64,000 nucleotides of DNA from contig CM035808.1 in assembly GCA_020466095.1 (NCBI GenBank), positions 72,595,188 through 72,659,187 of the forward strand, read 5' to 3'. Shown here one piece after another: positions 21,140 to 30,150 of the stretch. The notes below the pieces were generated by a model, which did not search any database, had not been told where the DNA came from, and saw only the letters and a program-made list of their open reading frames with translations. Position 1 is the stretch's first letter; each line of letters opens with the position of its first letter. The position numbers and the translations under genes were made by a program. This stretch comes from Chlorops oryzae (Eukaryota > Arthropoda > Insecta > Diptera > Chloropidae).

Positions 21140-23242
21140 ATGGAAGGAAATAGCGCAATTATAGAAAATTTAAAGCAAGAAGTATTCACTTATGAACGTT
21201 TAACTGCTAGTTATTTTAGACAATTGTGGGAAGTCCTAGAGTCAGTAAATAAGAAAAGATCATTTTTAAATTCAGTTCGCAGTGAAATAGAAGGTAAAAC
21301 TCAAGAAGAGAAATTTGACATAGTACTTGAACATATAAGAGAAAATGCAAGTGATAAAAAGAGTAAAGCTTTTGAAAAAGAAGTAGAAAAATTACAGCCG
21401 AGCAATAAATTATTGAAATCACAGAACAAAAAATTAAAAGACGCGTTAGCGGGTTCAGACATATCCTTGGAAGAACAAAAACTAGAAAACGACAGACTAA
21501 GGGAACTTTTATTAAAAGAAAATTTTAGCGCAGGACAGTTAAACCTATTTGAAAAAAGTAGACAAACGATCGTTGAACAAAAAGCAGAAACAGAGCATTT
21601 GAAGGAGAGATTACGTTGTGCCAACCACGAAAATAGTAACATTGGTCGTCCTCAAATGTCTAACAATAACGAATTAACAGTACATAACGAAGCGACCGGT
21701 AACTTAACACCATTATCAAAAGAACTATCAGAAGCTGGTATCGAAATCTCAAAACTGACTCCAAGTCAAATAGAATATTCAGGGGAACATTCATTAAGTC
21801 CTTCGTTGACTCCACAGCCAACACCTACACAAATACCGCCACCCCCGCCTCCACCCTCAGCAGGTCAATCAAATCAGTTAAGACCGAAAACTGATATGAT
21901 GCAGAACAAACATACCAAATCAGATTCAAATTTTTCAGCTGCGAGAGCTAATTTAGAACATTTCTTTCAATTTGGTGCTAACCAAAGAAATAACAATAGT
22001 TTGAGAGATAACAGTCCACAAGAGAGAGTTTCACACCTCGGAAACATTCCAAAAGTAAATGAGCCCATCGCAGTCAGAGAATATAATCGTCCGAGCCACA
22101 TAAACGTGTCTTCAATGAGAACATTAGTCAGTGAAATGAAAAAGGGAGTTGACATGCTAGTGCCTATCTTTTCAGGAACATCTTGCCCAGAGCTTAAAAT
22201 AGAAGTAGATAAATTTATACAAGGGTGTCAATTGTTCAAGAGAGAAGTCTCACCTGGGGACACAGAGCTCGCAATAAAATGCATAAAGCTGAGATTGTTT
22301 GGAAAGGCGCATAAGCGGGTTGGGGAGAAAAAATTTTCATCAATAGACGAATTTTGCGAATTTATAAAACAAACTTATGCTAAAGCAAGGACTCTAGACC
22401 AAATAAGGGCAGATTTAGATAACATTAGGCAAGGCCCAAGTAAGCCAGTGGTCCTTTTTGGTAGCAGGATAGAGGAATTATTGAAAGAAGCGAATGAATT
22501 CGTAAAAGAAACCTATGGATTAGATAAAATGGAGGTCTTTTTTAAGGATCTTGGGGTAAATGCCTTTATTAAAGGATTGCGAGATCGATCACTTGAGCAA
22601 ATGTTAGCTGGAAGGGAAAACGATTCCATTGGTCAGTTAGTAGATTTTGTCGAAAGAATCCAGTCACAAATAGGCTGCAAAGTAAACGAAGTCAATTTAG
22701 TAGAGGATCTGCTCAAAGAGGATAGCGTTTGTAGTTTTTGCAAAAAATCAGGACATTTTTATGCACACTGTAAGACAAGATTAAATACTGCTTTTTGCGA
22801 AAAATGTAGCATTTACGGTCATGAAAGAGGAACACAATGCGGCCAAGAGGAACGTCAAAAATTAAATTGTACTTTTTGTAAAAAACAGGGCCATTTAGCC
22901 GAAAATTGTCTTGTAAAGTTGAGAGAAATGTATTGCCACATATGTCGTATTGGCGGGCACCTAGCTAATAAATTTTGCAGTATGAAGGCGAAAAATTTTC
23001 AAACACAGAATCCAAGTAGAGAGAATAGCAATCAAACACAAAGCCAAAACACTACTACGTACGACAATAGAGGGCAAAGCAGGTTTAACGATCGTCAAAA
23101 TGTGCCCAAAAATGGTCAAGGGGCTCTTAGAATTGATAATAGGCAGTGCTACAAATGCAAACAGTTTGGCCATATTTCACCAAATTGTCCGTCCGCAACT
23201 CAGAGTCAGGGAAACTATACACGGCCCGGTCAAGGCCAGTAG
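21140..23242 (+). CDS. gag: Gag polyprotein of element B
   Basis: 700 residues. Residues ~20-165 are charged and heptad-like, predicting a coiled coil (LEEQKLENDRLRELLLKE). A proline run (about 230-245) includes IPPPPPPPSAG. The capsid-like region spans about 330-520 (KFIQGCQLFKREV, FIKGLRDRSLEQML). Five CCHC zinc knuckles lie at about 531-690: CSFCKKSGHFYAHC, CEKCSIYGHERGTQC, CTFCKKQGHLAENC, CHICRIGGHLANKFC and CYKCKQFGHISPNC. Gag would form the particle and bind RNA. The start is the first ATG after the leader, in frame with everything downstream. Its stop lies in the loop of the frameshift hairpin and overlaps pol by 97 bases. Confidence 0.9.
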   Translation: MEGNSAIIENLKQEVFTYERLTASYFRQLWEVLESVNKKRSFLNSVRSEIEGKTQEEKFDIVLEHIRENASDKKSKAFEKEVEKLQPSNKLLKSQNKKLKDALAGSDISLEEQKLENDRLRELLLKENFSAGQLNLFEKSRQTIVEQKAETEHLKERLRCANHENSNIGRPQMSNNNELTVHNEATGNLTPLSKELSEAGIEISKLTPSQIEYSGEHSLSPSLTPQPTPTQIPPPPPPPSAGQSNQLRPKTDMMQNKHTKSDSNFSAARANLEHFFQFGANQRNNNSLRDNSPQERVSHLGNIPKVNEPIAVREYNRPSHINVSSMRTLVSEMKKGVDMLVPIFSGTSCPELKIEVDKFIQGCQLFKREVSPGDTELAIKCIKLRLFGKAHKRVGEKKFSSIDEFCEFIKQTYAKARTLDQIRADLDNIRQGPSKPVVLFGSRIEELLKEANEFVKETYGLDKMEVFFKDLGVNAFIKGLRDRSLEQMLAGRENDSIGQLVDFVERIQSQIGCKVNEVNLVEDLLKEDSVCSFCKKSGHFYAHCKTRLNTAFCEKCSIYGHERGTQCGQEERQKLNCTFCKKQGHLAENCLVKLREMYCHICRIGGHLANKFCSMKAKNFQTQNPSRENSNQTQSQNTTTYDNRGQSRFNDRQNVPKNGQGALRIDNRQCYKCKQFGHISPNCPSATQSQGNYTRPGQGQ

Positions 23243-26200
23243 ACCGGAAAGCCGATAATAGATTAGAAAAATTAAGGCCTATTCCAGTACCCGGTGGCGG
23301 CAATGTGCAGAAAAATGAACTAAAGAAAATAGAATTAAAAATTTTAAAAAGAAGCACAGAGGAAAAATCAAACTTATCTTGTCAGTCACAGTCGCTATTA
23401 GAACTGGATATAAATAAAATTGAAGTCGAAGACTGCACTATTAAAATAAACAAAAGTCAGCCACTCTGTAGCAGTGAGCAGATGAAGGAGAATGAAAAAA
23501 CATACGTTAGGCTAAGCGAGCCTATATGTTCCGTTAGAAAGCAAAAAGAAACTAATAAGAAGGTTACATTTTCTGAACAAGTTGTTGAGTATACCTATCC
23601 AAGAGATGTTTATGAAATATCATATTCTAGTGATTCATGTGTAAAGCAATTTTTCACCAAGGGATGGATCATACTATTAAGTATGTTGATTATTTTGTGT
23701 ACTAGTCTACAAGAGTCGCTTTCAAAGGGCTTAGTTGTTTTAGAAAGAAAAACAATGGAATTGCATTTAAACAGAAAATTTAATAAGTCAGAGTCAATTA
23801 AAAAGAAAAGGCTGCTCAAAGACCTAAAACTAAACAACTTTGACAGTTCAACAAATTCTTTAACCATAGATGAGGGATGTCGATCAGATGATGCATTTAT
23901 AGTATTTCCGTGTGGACAAGCTAAAAATGATAAATTAACTCTGCTTATCGATACAGGGGCAGACACTAGTTTGCTCAAATCTGAAGTCTTAAAAGAAGAA
24001 GTTGAAGTTGACAGGTCAGAGGTTAAGCAATTAGGTGGAGCATTTGGTGGTAGTATTAGTACAGAGGGAGCTGTAAGGATATCTCACCAAGAAAACAAAG
24101 CATTAAATTTTAATATGCACGTACTTCCATTTGGTAGCAAAGTACCAGCAGATGGACTTTTGGGTAGAGATGAACTGTGGACCCGTTCGGTTACGAATGG
24201 AGTTAACAAGACGATTTCATTTTTCGCAAATAGCAAGGAAATCGCAAGATTACCACTTTGTTCAGAGCAAGAGACTAGAAGAATATGCGTAGTTGAGTCA
24301 ATTACGATAAACGCTAGAACTTCAAAAATAATTCCAATTAAGGTTAATATTGAATCAGGAGATATAGTGGTACATAAGCAAGAAATTTTGCAAGGAGTAT
24401 ACGTTGGAAATGTAATAACAAGAATCAAAAAGGGAAAGGGATTTGTACCAGTTCTGAATGCAAGTAGAAAAAATGTAAAATTTGGACAGCTAAAGGAGCT
24501 AAATTACACTCTTCTTAGGGATTATGAGGAGTTAGGAAAAACAGGGATAAATTTTGTCAAAAAGGATGAGAAAATGAATGATCGTTTTCAATTGATTATG
24601 GAAACAGTACGTTTAGATAATAATTTAAACGAAGAAGAATTCAATTCTATAAAGAGCGTATTCAGAGAATATTCTGATATTTTTCATTTGAGTGAGGATA
24701 AGCTTTCATATACGACAGTTCTTAAACACGAAATTGCAACAGAGCCAGGGCAGCCACCAGTTAATATTAGGCAATATATACTACCAGAAGTGCATAAAAC
24801 AGAAATAACCTCACAGGTTGACAAAATGCTTAAAGATGGCATTATTTCTCCAAGCAAGTCTCCTTGGAATTCTCCGATATTGTTAGTACCGAAAAAGGCC
24901 GGTGCCGATGGGAAAAAGAAATGGCGACTTGTGGTAGATTTCCGAAAATTAAACGATATTACCATTAAAAAAGTTTTTCCAATTCCTAGAATAGATGAAA
25001 TTCTCGATCAGTTGGGTTGCAGTAGGTATTTTTCAACTTTACATTTAGCCAGCGGATACCATCAAGTGCTTATCGAAGAAAAAGATAAAGAGAAAACAGC
25101 ATTTAGCACGGGAATGGGACATTTTGAATTTACCAGAATGCCTTTTGGGCTCACGGGAGCACCTGCAACCTTTCAACGCATAATGAATAGCATTCTCACT
25201 GGTTTGCAGGGAATTGATTGTTTTGTTTATCTTGATAATATCGTTATTTATGCTAGGAATTTAGAAGAGCATGAAGAAAGATTATGTAAGGTTTTTGAAG
25301 TCTTAAGACATAACAGTTTAAAACTTCAAACAGAGAAATGTCAATTTCTTAAAAAAGAAGTTATATATTTAGGGCATAAATGTTCGGAATCAGGCGTGCT
25401 GCCAGATCCACTAAAGGTAGAAAGTGTACAAAAAATATCACCACCCAGAAATGTAAAAGAGTTACAAGCTTTCCTTGGATTAATTAATTATTATCGCAAA
25501 TTTATACCAAATGCGGCAAAAATTTCAGTTCCACTAAACAAATTATTAAGAAAAAACGTTAAGTTTGAATGGAACAATGATTGTCAGAAGGCCATGGAAC
25601 AGCTTAAAGCTGCGGTAACCTCACCTCCTTTACTTCAATATCCAGATTTTTCGAAAACTTTTATTCTAACAACAGACGCTAGTAATGAAGCCTTAGGAGC
25701 TGTTCTCTCGCAAGGAGAACCAGGGGAAGATTTGCCTATTTATTTTGCCAGCAGAGCGTTAAGTGAAACTGAGAAACGATATTCTACAATTAAAAAAGAA
25801 TTTTTGGCAATAGTTTGGGCTGTGAAAAATTTTAGGACCTATTTATTGGGGAGACCTTTCAAAATATACACCGATCATAAGCCATTAAAAGTTATAGCCA
25901 ATTTAAAGGAACAAGATTCGAGAGTAGGTCGTTTTCGCCTTAAACTTTTAGAGTACGATTTTGAAATTTTTTATAAGCCGGGAAAAAATAATCAAAACGC
26001 TGACGCTTTGAGTAGAATTCCACATATCGACAGCACAATATCTGTAGTAACAAGAGCTCAGGCTAAAGAAAACACTGATGAAATAACTGATGAAAATATT
26101 GAAGAAGACATGGCACAAGTTTTAACTGACCCAAAGGAGATTGTAAAGGTCCTTAAAACATTTCATGATTCACCCATAGGAGGTCATAAAGGGACAATGA

Positions 26201-27984
26201 AGACGTTTTTGCGAATTAGAAAACAATTTAAGTGGCAAGGCATGCAAAAACAAATAAAAGATTACGTGAAAACATGTGAACTTTGTCAGAAAAATAAAAG
26301 TTCAAAGGTCGAGAAAATGCCGATGGTTCTCACAAAGATATATAAGATATATATGGACATGGTGGGTCCCCTACCAGTCACTTCAAGCGGTAATAAATAT
26401 ATTCTTACATTTCTAGACGTTTTTTCAAAATTTTTCATATGTACAGGCATTCCCGATGCAGAATCATCGACAGTAGCAAAAGCGTTTTTTAACGAAGTAA
26501 TTTCAAAATTCAATATTCCACGAATTCTTGTCACTGACAATGGCACAAACTTCACTTCAAAACTTTTTAAGGAAGTATGCAAGCTAATGGGAATTAAGAA
26601 AATAGAAACTTCTCCATATCATCCGCAAGCCAATGGTGCTTTAGAAAGAAGCCATAGACCATTAGCCGAATTTTTAAGAACTTTTGCGAAAGAACACGGT
26701 ACAAATTGGGATGATTGGCTTCATCATGCCATGCATGTACACAATAATACTGTACACAGCACTACGAAACAAACGCCTAGCAAAACACTTTTTGGTTTCG
26801 ATTTTGATGTACCTGTTAATCTAAAAAGGAAGCCCGCTCCTCTATACAATATTGATGATTATTCAAAAATATTAAAGTACCAGATTCAAAGAACGCATGA
26901 ATTAGTTCGACAAAATCAAGAAAAAGGAAAGCAAAATTCGAAAATATACTATGATAAGGGATCGAAAAATAGAGAATTTAAGGTAGGAGATAAGGTCTGG
27001 CTGAAAAACCAAACCAGAAAGAATAAATTTTTGCCTATTTGGGAGGGACCTTATAGAGTTGTATCAATTCCCACTTCTGTAAATGCTAGAATTTTAATCA
27101 AGGGCAAAGAAAAAACCTTCCACAGAAATTTGTTAAAAGTCAATCAGGAAAAAGCGAACATTCAATACATAAAAGCATGGAAAGAGTTAGAAGATATTAA
27201 ACGCAAGCTAACCGAAGAGCATGCACAATTGATTCGAATTCCAGTCAAGGGATCTTTTAAACATTTTCTAAGAAATTCAGAAAAAAATCGCTATAGGAAC
27301 GTGCCTTGTTTTGACCACAGTCGTGTAAAAATTTCACGACAACACGAGAACATGTCAGGATATATTCATGCTAGTTTTGTGGATGGATACAAAAAGACGA
27401 AGTCATATATAGCTACGCAGGGACCTCTCGAAAATTCCATACAAGACTTCTTTCAAATGGTATGGGAACAAAATTGTAATACCATAGTTATGCTCACGAA
27501 GTCGAGAGAGTGTGCTAGATACTGGGAAGCTGACGTAAATTCCACCAAAATATTTTCCCAATTTCGCGTTAAAACTCTCAATAAAAATGAAAACAAGAAT
27601 TTTGTTTGTACGGAATTAGAACTATACGATCAAAAATCAGAAACTTCTAGAACAATTTACCATTGGCAATTTAGGTGTTGGGCCGATCAAGGCATACCAA
27701 ATGCTAAATTATTATGGCAATTTATAAGATTAGTTAAGGAAAATCAAAAGAGGTTAACTACTAACATAACAAATCCGCCGCCGATGATAGTTCATTGCGC
27801 TGCAGGCATAGGTAGAACATGCGTTTTTATAGCTTTAAATATCGCCTTAGATTTGAAAGAAAATAAAAAGAACATCAAGGTACGGGAAATAGTAAACAAA
27901 ATACGTGCACAAAGGGCGCAAGCAATTCCAAACGCCACACAATACATATTTTGTTACCAGGCCCTTAAAGTACTACTTAAATGA
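23146..27984 (+). CDS. pol: Pol polyprotein of element B with C-terminal tyrosine phosphatase
   Basis: An open frame of 1,612 codons, probably expressed as Gag-Pol from about 23209. Landmarks by codon of this frame: hydrophobic stretch 174-188; protease IDTGADTS with D269; RT about 520-720; RNase H about 840-970 (TTDASNEALG, KKEFLAIVW, YTDHKPLK, NADALSR); integrase zinc-binding H-H-C-C; catalytic D1071, D1131, E1167 (35-residue spacing); a GPY/F-type WEGPYRV near 1300; then the phosphatase from about 1365 to the stop. The RT is odd: motif A reads LHLASGY (H633 for the usual D) and motif C YLDN (N698 for D), so polymerase activity is probably lost. Protease, RNase H and integrase residues are intact. 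Confidence 0.92.
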   Translation: MLQMQTVWPYFTKLSVRNSESGKLYTARSRPVDRKADNRLEKLRPIPVPGGGNVQKNELKKIELKILKRSTEEKSNLSCQSQSLLELDINKIEVEDCTIKINKSQPLCSSEQMKENEKTYVRLSEPICSVRKQKETNKKVTFSEQVVEYTYPRDVYEISYSSDSCVKQFFTKGWIILLSMLIILCTSLQESLSKGLVVLERKTMELHLNRKFNKSESIKKKRLLKDLKLNNFDSSTNSLTIDEGCRSDDAFIVFPCGQAKNDKLTLLIDTGADTSLLKSEVLKEEVEVDRSEVKQLGGAFGGSISTEGAVRISHQENKALNFNMHVLPFGSKVPADGLLGRDELWTRSVTNGVNKTISFFANSKEIARLPLCSEQETRRICVVESITINARTSKIIPIKVNIESGDIVVHKQEILQGVYVGNVITRIKKGKGFVPVLNASRKNVKFGQLKELNYTLLRDYEELGKTGINFVKKDEKMNDRFQLIMETVRLDNNLNEEEFNSIKSVFREYSDIFHLSEDKLSYTTVLKHEIATEPGQPPVNIRQYILPEVHKTEITSQVDKMLKDGIISPSKSPWNSPILLVPKKAGADGKKKWRLVVDFRKLNDITIKKVFPIPRIDEILDQLGCSRYFSTLHLASGYHQVLIEEKDKEKTAFSTGMGHFEFTRMPFGLTGAPATFQRIMNSILTGLQGIDCFVYLDNIVIYARNLEEHEERLCKVFEVLRHNSLKLQTEKCQFLKKEVIYLGHKCSESGVLPDPLKVESVQKISPPRNVKELQAFLGLINYYRKFIPNAAKISVPLNKLLRKNVKFEWNNDCQKAMEQLKAAVTSPPLLQYPDFSKTFILTTDASNEALGAVLSQGEPGEDLPIYFASRALSETEKRYSTIKKEFLAIVWAVKNFRTYLLGRPFKIYTDHKPLKVIANLKEQDSRVGRFRLKLLEYDFEIFYKPGKNNQNADALSRIPHIDSTISVVTRAQAKENTDEITDENIEEDMAQVLTDPKEIVKVLKTFHDSPIGGHKGTMKTFLRIRKQFKWQGMQKQIKDYVKTCELCQKNKSSKVEKMPMVLTKIYKIYMDMVGPLPVTSSGNKYILTFLDVFSKFFICTGIPDAESSTVAKAFFNEVISKFNIPRILVTDNGTNFTSKLFKEVCKLMGIKKIETSPYHPQANGALERSHRPLAEFLRTFAKEHGTNWDDWLHHAMHVHNNTVHSTTKQTPSKTLFGFDFDVPVNLKRKPAPLYNIDDYSKILKYQIQRTHELVRQNQEKGKQNSKIYYDKGSKNREFKVGDKVWLKNQTRKNKFLPIWEGPYRVVSIPTSVNARILIKGKEKTFHRNLLKVNQEKANIQYIKAWKELEDIKRKLTEEHAQLIRIPVKGSFKHFLRNSEKNRYRNVPCFDHSRVKISRQHENMSGYIHASFVDGYKKTKSYIATQGPLENSIQDFFQMVWEQNCNTIVMLTKSRECARYWEADVNSTKIFSQFRVKTLNKNENKNFVCTELELYDQKSETSRTIYHWQFRCWADQGIPNAKLLWQFIRLVKENQKRLTTNITNPPPMIVHCAAGIGRTCVFIALNIALDLKENKKNIKVREIVNKIRAQRAQAIPNATQYIFCYQALKVLLK
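23209..23254 (+). promoter_or_regulatory. -1 ribosomal frameshift signal between gag and pol
   Basis: In the gag frame a heptamer reads G GGA AAC (23209-23215), fitting X XXY YYZ. After a 6-base spacer, CGGCCCGGTC (23222-23231) can pair with GACCGG (23242-23247) and, past an AAA bulge, GCCG (23251-23254), with a 10-base loop. Pol is in the -1 frame relative to Gag and open here. Heptamer, spacing and stem are textbook; efficiency is untested. Confidence 0.8.
27250..27981 (+). other. Protein tyrosine phosphatase domain within Pol of B
   Basis: About 245 residues, the normal size of a classical PTP domain, in the position where env would lie. Visible motifs: phosphotyrosine loop NRYRNVPCFDHSRVKI (from N1381); GYIHASFVDGY in place of the usual YINAS; IATQGPLENSIQDFFQMVWE; WPD loop changed to WAD with the acid D1514 kept; P-loop HCAAGIGRT with C1551 and R1557; Q-loop PNATQ, losing the first glutamine but keeping Q1599. 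Catalytic Cys, Arg and Asp are all present, so activity is plausible. The family is normally cellular; bracoviruses also carry such genes. No intron interrupts it, which suggests capture through RNA. No protease cleavage site could be identified. Confidence 0.9.
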
Positions 27985-29523
27985 AAATTTATAGAATAAA
28001 TTCATTCTTTGCTTTTTCTTATTTTCGAAGCGATCCTATTTCAAACTGGCGCTACCAGAAATTAAGCTCCACCACGCGACAATTACATATCTTAAAAAAA
28101 TAAAAAATTAACAATTTTCTGTTCAAGACAAAAGTGCTCGCATATCAAAACAAGCGAAGACACAATAAAAGCAAAATAATTTTTTTTTTTAATTTTTGAA
28201 TAGTAGAAGCTAGCCGCGAACTAAATCTTGATGAACAAACACAATTTTTTTTATAGTGCACTTGACATTGCAATATTGGAAAAAATAAGAAAATAATAAT
28301 TGAACTCAAACCAATAAAAGACAGTCAAAAGGAAATAGGTCAAGTTCGAAAGCAGTTATGCAAAAATTCAAAATTGTCAAGTTCGATTTGGACAGCCGAA
28401 ATAAAGGCAGGGACACGAGAATAGTTGTAGCACAGGTAGGGAATAATTTCATGTTTTCTTTTTCTTTTCAGGAAGACCAATAAGGCTTAACGATGGATAT
28501 CAGACGTAAAATTTCCCTTCTAAAATTTGGAAACTCAATTGAAAGTGTTGAAATTCCTAAATTCAATTTAGATTCCAAACTAAGAAGAGGGGAAGAGTGT
28601 TTGGTAAGAAAAAAAAAAAAAAATAATAATAATAATAATAAAAAAAAATAAAAAATCAAGTATCTAAATTAACAAAATTTGACATTACACTTCACTTAAA
28701 AAAAAGGAGTAATTTCCCACTAGTTGCACTTCAAAGTTTAAAGAAAAGAAAAGCGAATTATTCAAAAAATTATAAATATAAAATATATAAAATCATTCAA
28801 AATTATTTAAAAAAAAAAAATATATATATATATAGATACATATTTGAATGGAAAAATATTCTGAGGAAAAAGCAAAATTTAAAATTCAAAATGTTCGAAA
28901 TCATGAAATTTAAATAGATCATACTAATAGTAAAAGACTAAAATTTCGATAACATATATGTATATAGTTGTAAGAAAAATCGAAAAATTAGTAGCTTAAA
29001 ACTGAATTATATAATTAAGAATATTAAACAATTATTATATTATAAAATTAAAATATAGATTATAATCTGTAAGTCAAATTTTTGTAAATTACAGGTGGGA
29101 GACAGTTGAAACAAAGAAAATATTTAATGAAAAAAAAAGAAAGAAAAATAATAAATAAATTGAACATGAGAAACCCATAATTAAAAAAAAAAAAAAAAAA
29201 AAAAATAATAAAAAAAAAAAAAAAAAAATTGTTATAAAAACACACTCCAACTGTCTCAATCGAATCTATAGCAGAATGACGCAGGAGAGGACATCGATGG
29301 GATGCTGACCATGCTGACCACAAGCTTCGTAATTAACCAATATATCGTAAGGTCGTCACCTACCAGAACCAGAAACAAGAAAACTCAAAACGTTAGTCGG
29401 AAGTTCGAGCAGTTCCAGAGTTGCACCAACAAAAAATATGAAAGTTAAACCACTTAAAATTTTGGGACCAAATAAATAGTTTTCCTGTCGGATCCCAACA
29501 AGCAGCCAATCTTCCTATAACAG
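27985..29523 (+). other. 3' region of element B with splice-like sites
   Basis: No long ORF. A possible mini-intron runs from CACAG|GTAGGG (28436) to TTTTCTTTTCAG (28470), only about 35 bp. Then ATGGATATCAGACG opens a 36-codon frame (MDIRRKISLLKFGNSIESVE...) that reaches a donor-like TTG|GTAAGA near 28602. An acceptor-like TTTGTAAATTACAG sits at about 29081-29094. The intervening DNA is A-rich with long A runs. The arrangement suggests spliced subgenomic RNA feeding the frame at 29524, but this is inference. Confidence 0.45.
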
Positions 29524-29967
29524 ATGACTCAAAACACTAAGATGGCTTTTGCGGCAATCCTTACAATAGCAATGACAAACTTACCTTCCACCGTTAATTT
29601 GAATGCCAAAACGTGGCATCGTCTTCAAAAGGGGGAGGGATGTTATGAGTCAAACAGCAGAGCAGCTCATCTTGTAGCTTACGAAATACCGCTAGCGACG
29701 GCAGACGGCCAAAAATGCAAGCTGGCATTTTGGACCTTCATACAAGCGTGCCAAGTGCAACTTTACAGCATAGGTGACCTTACGCAGAATCGCCGAGCAT
29801 GCGAATTATGCGAATATGAGAATCGAATGTTCGTGGGAACAAAACGACCAACAAACCCGGAAGCACACCTGCACAGATCAGCATGCGTCAGCAGGCCCAT
29901 GACACCGTTCCCGAAGAACAAATCAGCGTCTGCAGAGCGCAGACTTAGGTTTAAATATATAGAATAA
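29524..29967 (+). CDS. 147-codon frame running through polypurine tract into 3' LTR
   Basis: Begins right after an acceptor-like CTTCCTATAACAG. The N-terminus MTQNTKMAFAAILTIAMTNLP looks like a signal peptide (hydrophobic core about residues 8-20). Codons 1-39 lie upstream of the LTR, and codons 40-147 are LTR sequence with several cysteines (CQVQLYS, CELCEYENR). The LTR portion stays open in all three LTR copies in this window, and the complete frame recurs intact at 34258-34701. No homology recognised. It may be chance openness in a short LTR; it is reported because start, splice site and signal-like segment coincide. Confidence 0.35.
   Translation: MTQNTKMAFAAILTIAMTNLPSTVNLNAKTWHRLQKGEGCYESNSRAAHLVAYEIPLATADGQKCKLAFWTFIQACQVQLYSIGDLTQNRRACELCEYENRMFVGTKRPTNPEAHLHRSACVSRPMTPFPKNKSASAERRLRFKYIE
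29627..29640 (+). other. Polypurine tract of element B
   Basis: AAAAGGGGGAGGGA directly before the 3' LTR, the usual plus-strand primer. Confidence 0.85.
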
Positions 29968-30150
29968 TTAGTATATAAGCTTTTGTATTCTGAACTAAGA
30001 ATCAGTTGAAATCAGTTGCTAAATATAAGTTGCAGTTAACAGTTGTAGATAATCGTTTAATAAATAATGATAAATTATAAAACTAAAGAGCGTTTCCTTT
30101 AGAAAATTCGGTCCGATAGGCGAGTGAGGGATTTCGGAAAAATCCTCACA
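29641..30150 (+). repeat. 3' LTR of element B
   Basis: 510 bp, TGTTATGAG...CTCACA, near-identical to the 5' LTR. Immediately followed by minus-strand RNase H sequence of element C. Confidence 0.92.

Larger units (their letters stand above)
20102..30150 (+). mobile_element. Gypsy-type LTR retrotransposon B carrying a tyrosine phosphatase
   Basis: A 10-kb element: 5' LTR, primer-binding site, gag, -1 frameshift signal, pol fused to a protein tyrosine phosphatase, a 1.65-kb spliced-looking 3' region, polypurine tract and 3' LTR. The two 510-bp LTRs differ at only two sites that I could find, so the insertion is young. The 5' flank (...TCACACC) and 3' flank (ACAGAC...) do not share a target duplication. 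The 3' flank is an errantivirus-like element that does not continue upstream of the 5' LTR, so one end has been rearranged. Gag and Pol lack stops, yet the RT active site is altered. Confidence 0.9.

Noticed and set aside
29060..29323. Phenylalanine-rich minus frames here and at 28468-28659 and 33842-34057
   Set aside because: Reverse translation of long A runs in the 3' region of element B.
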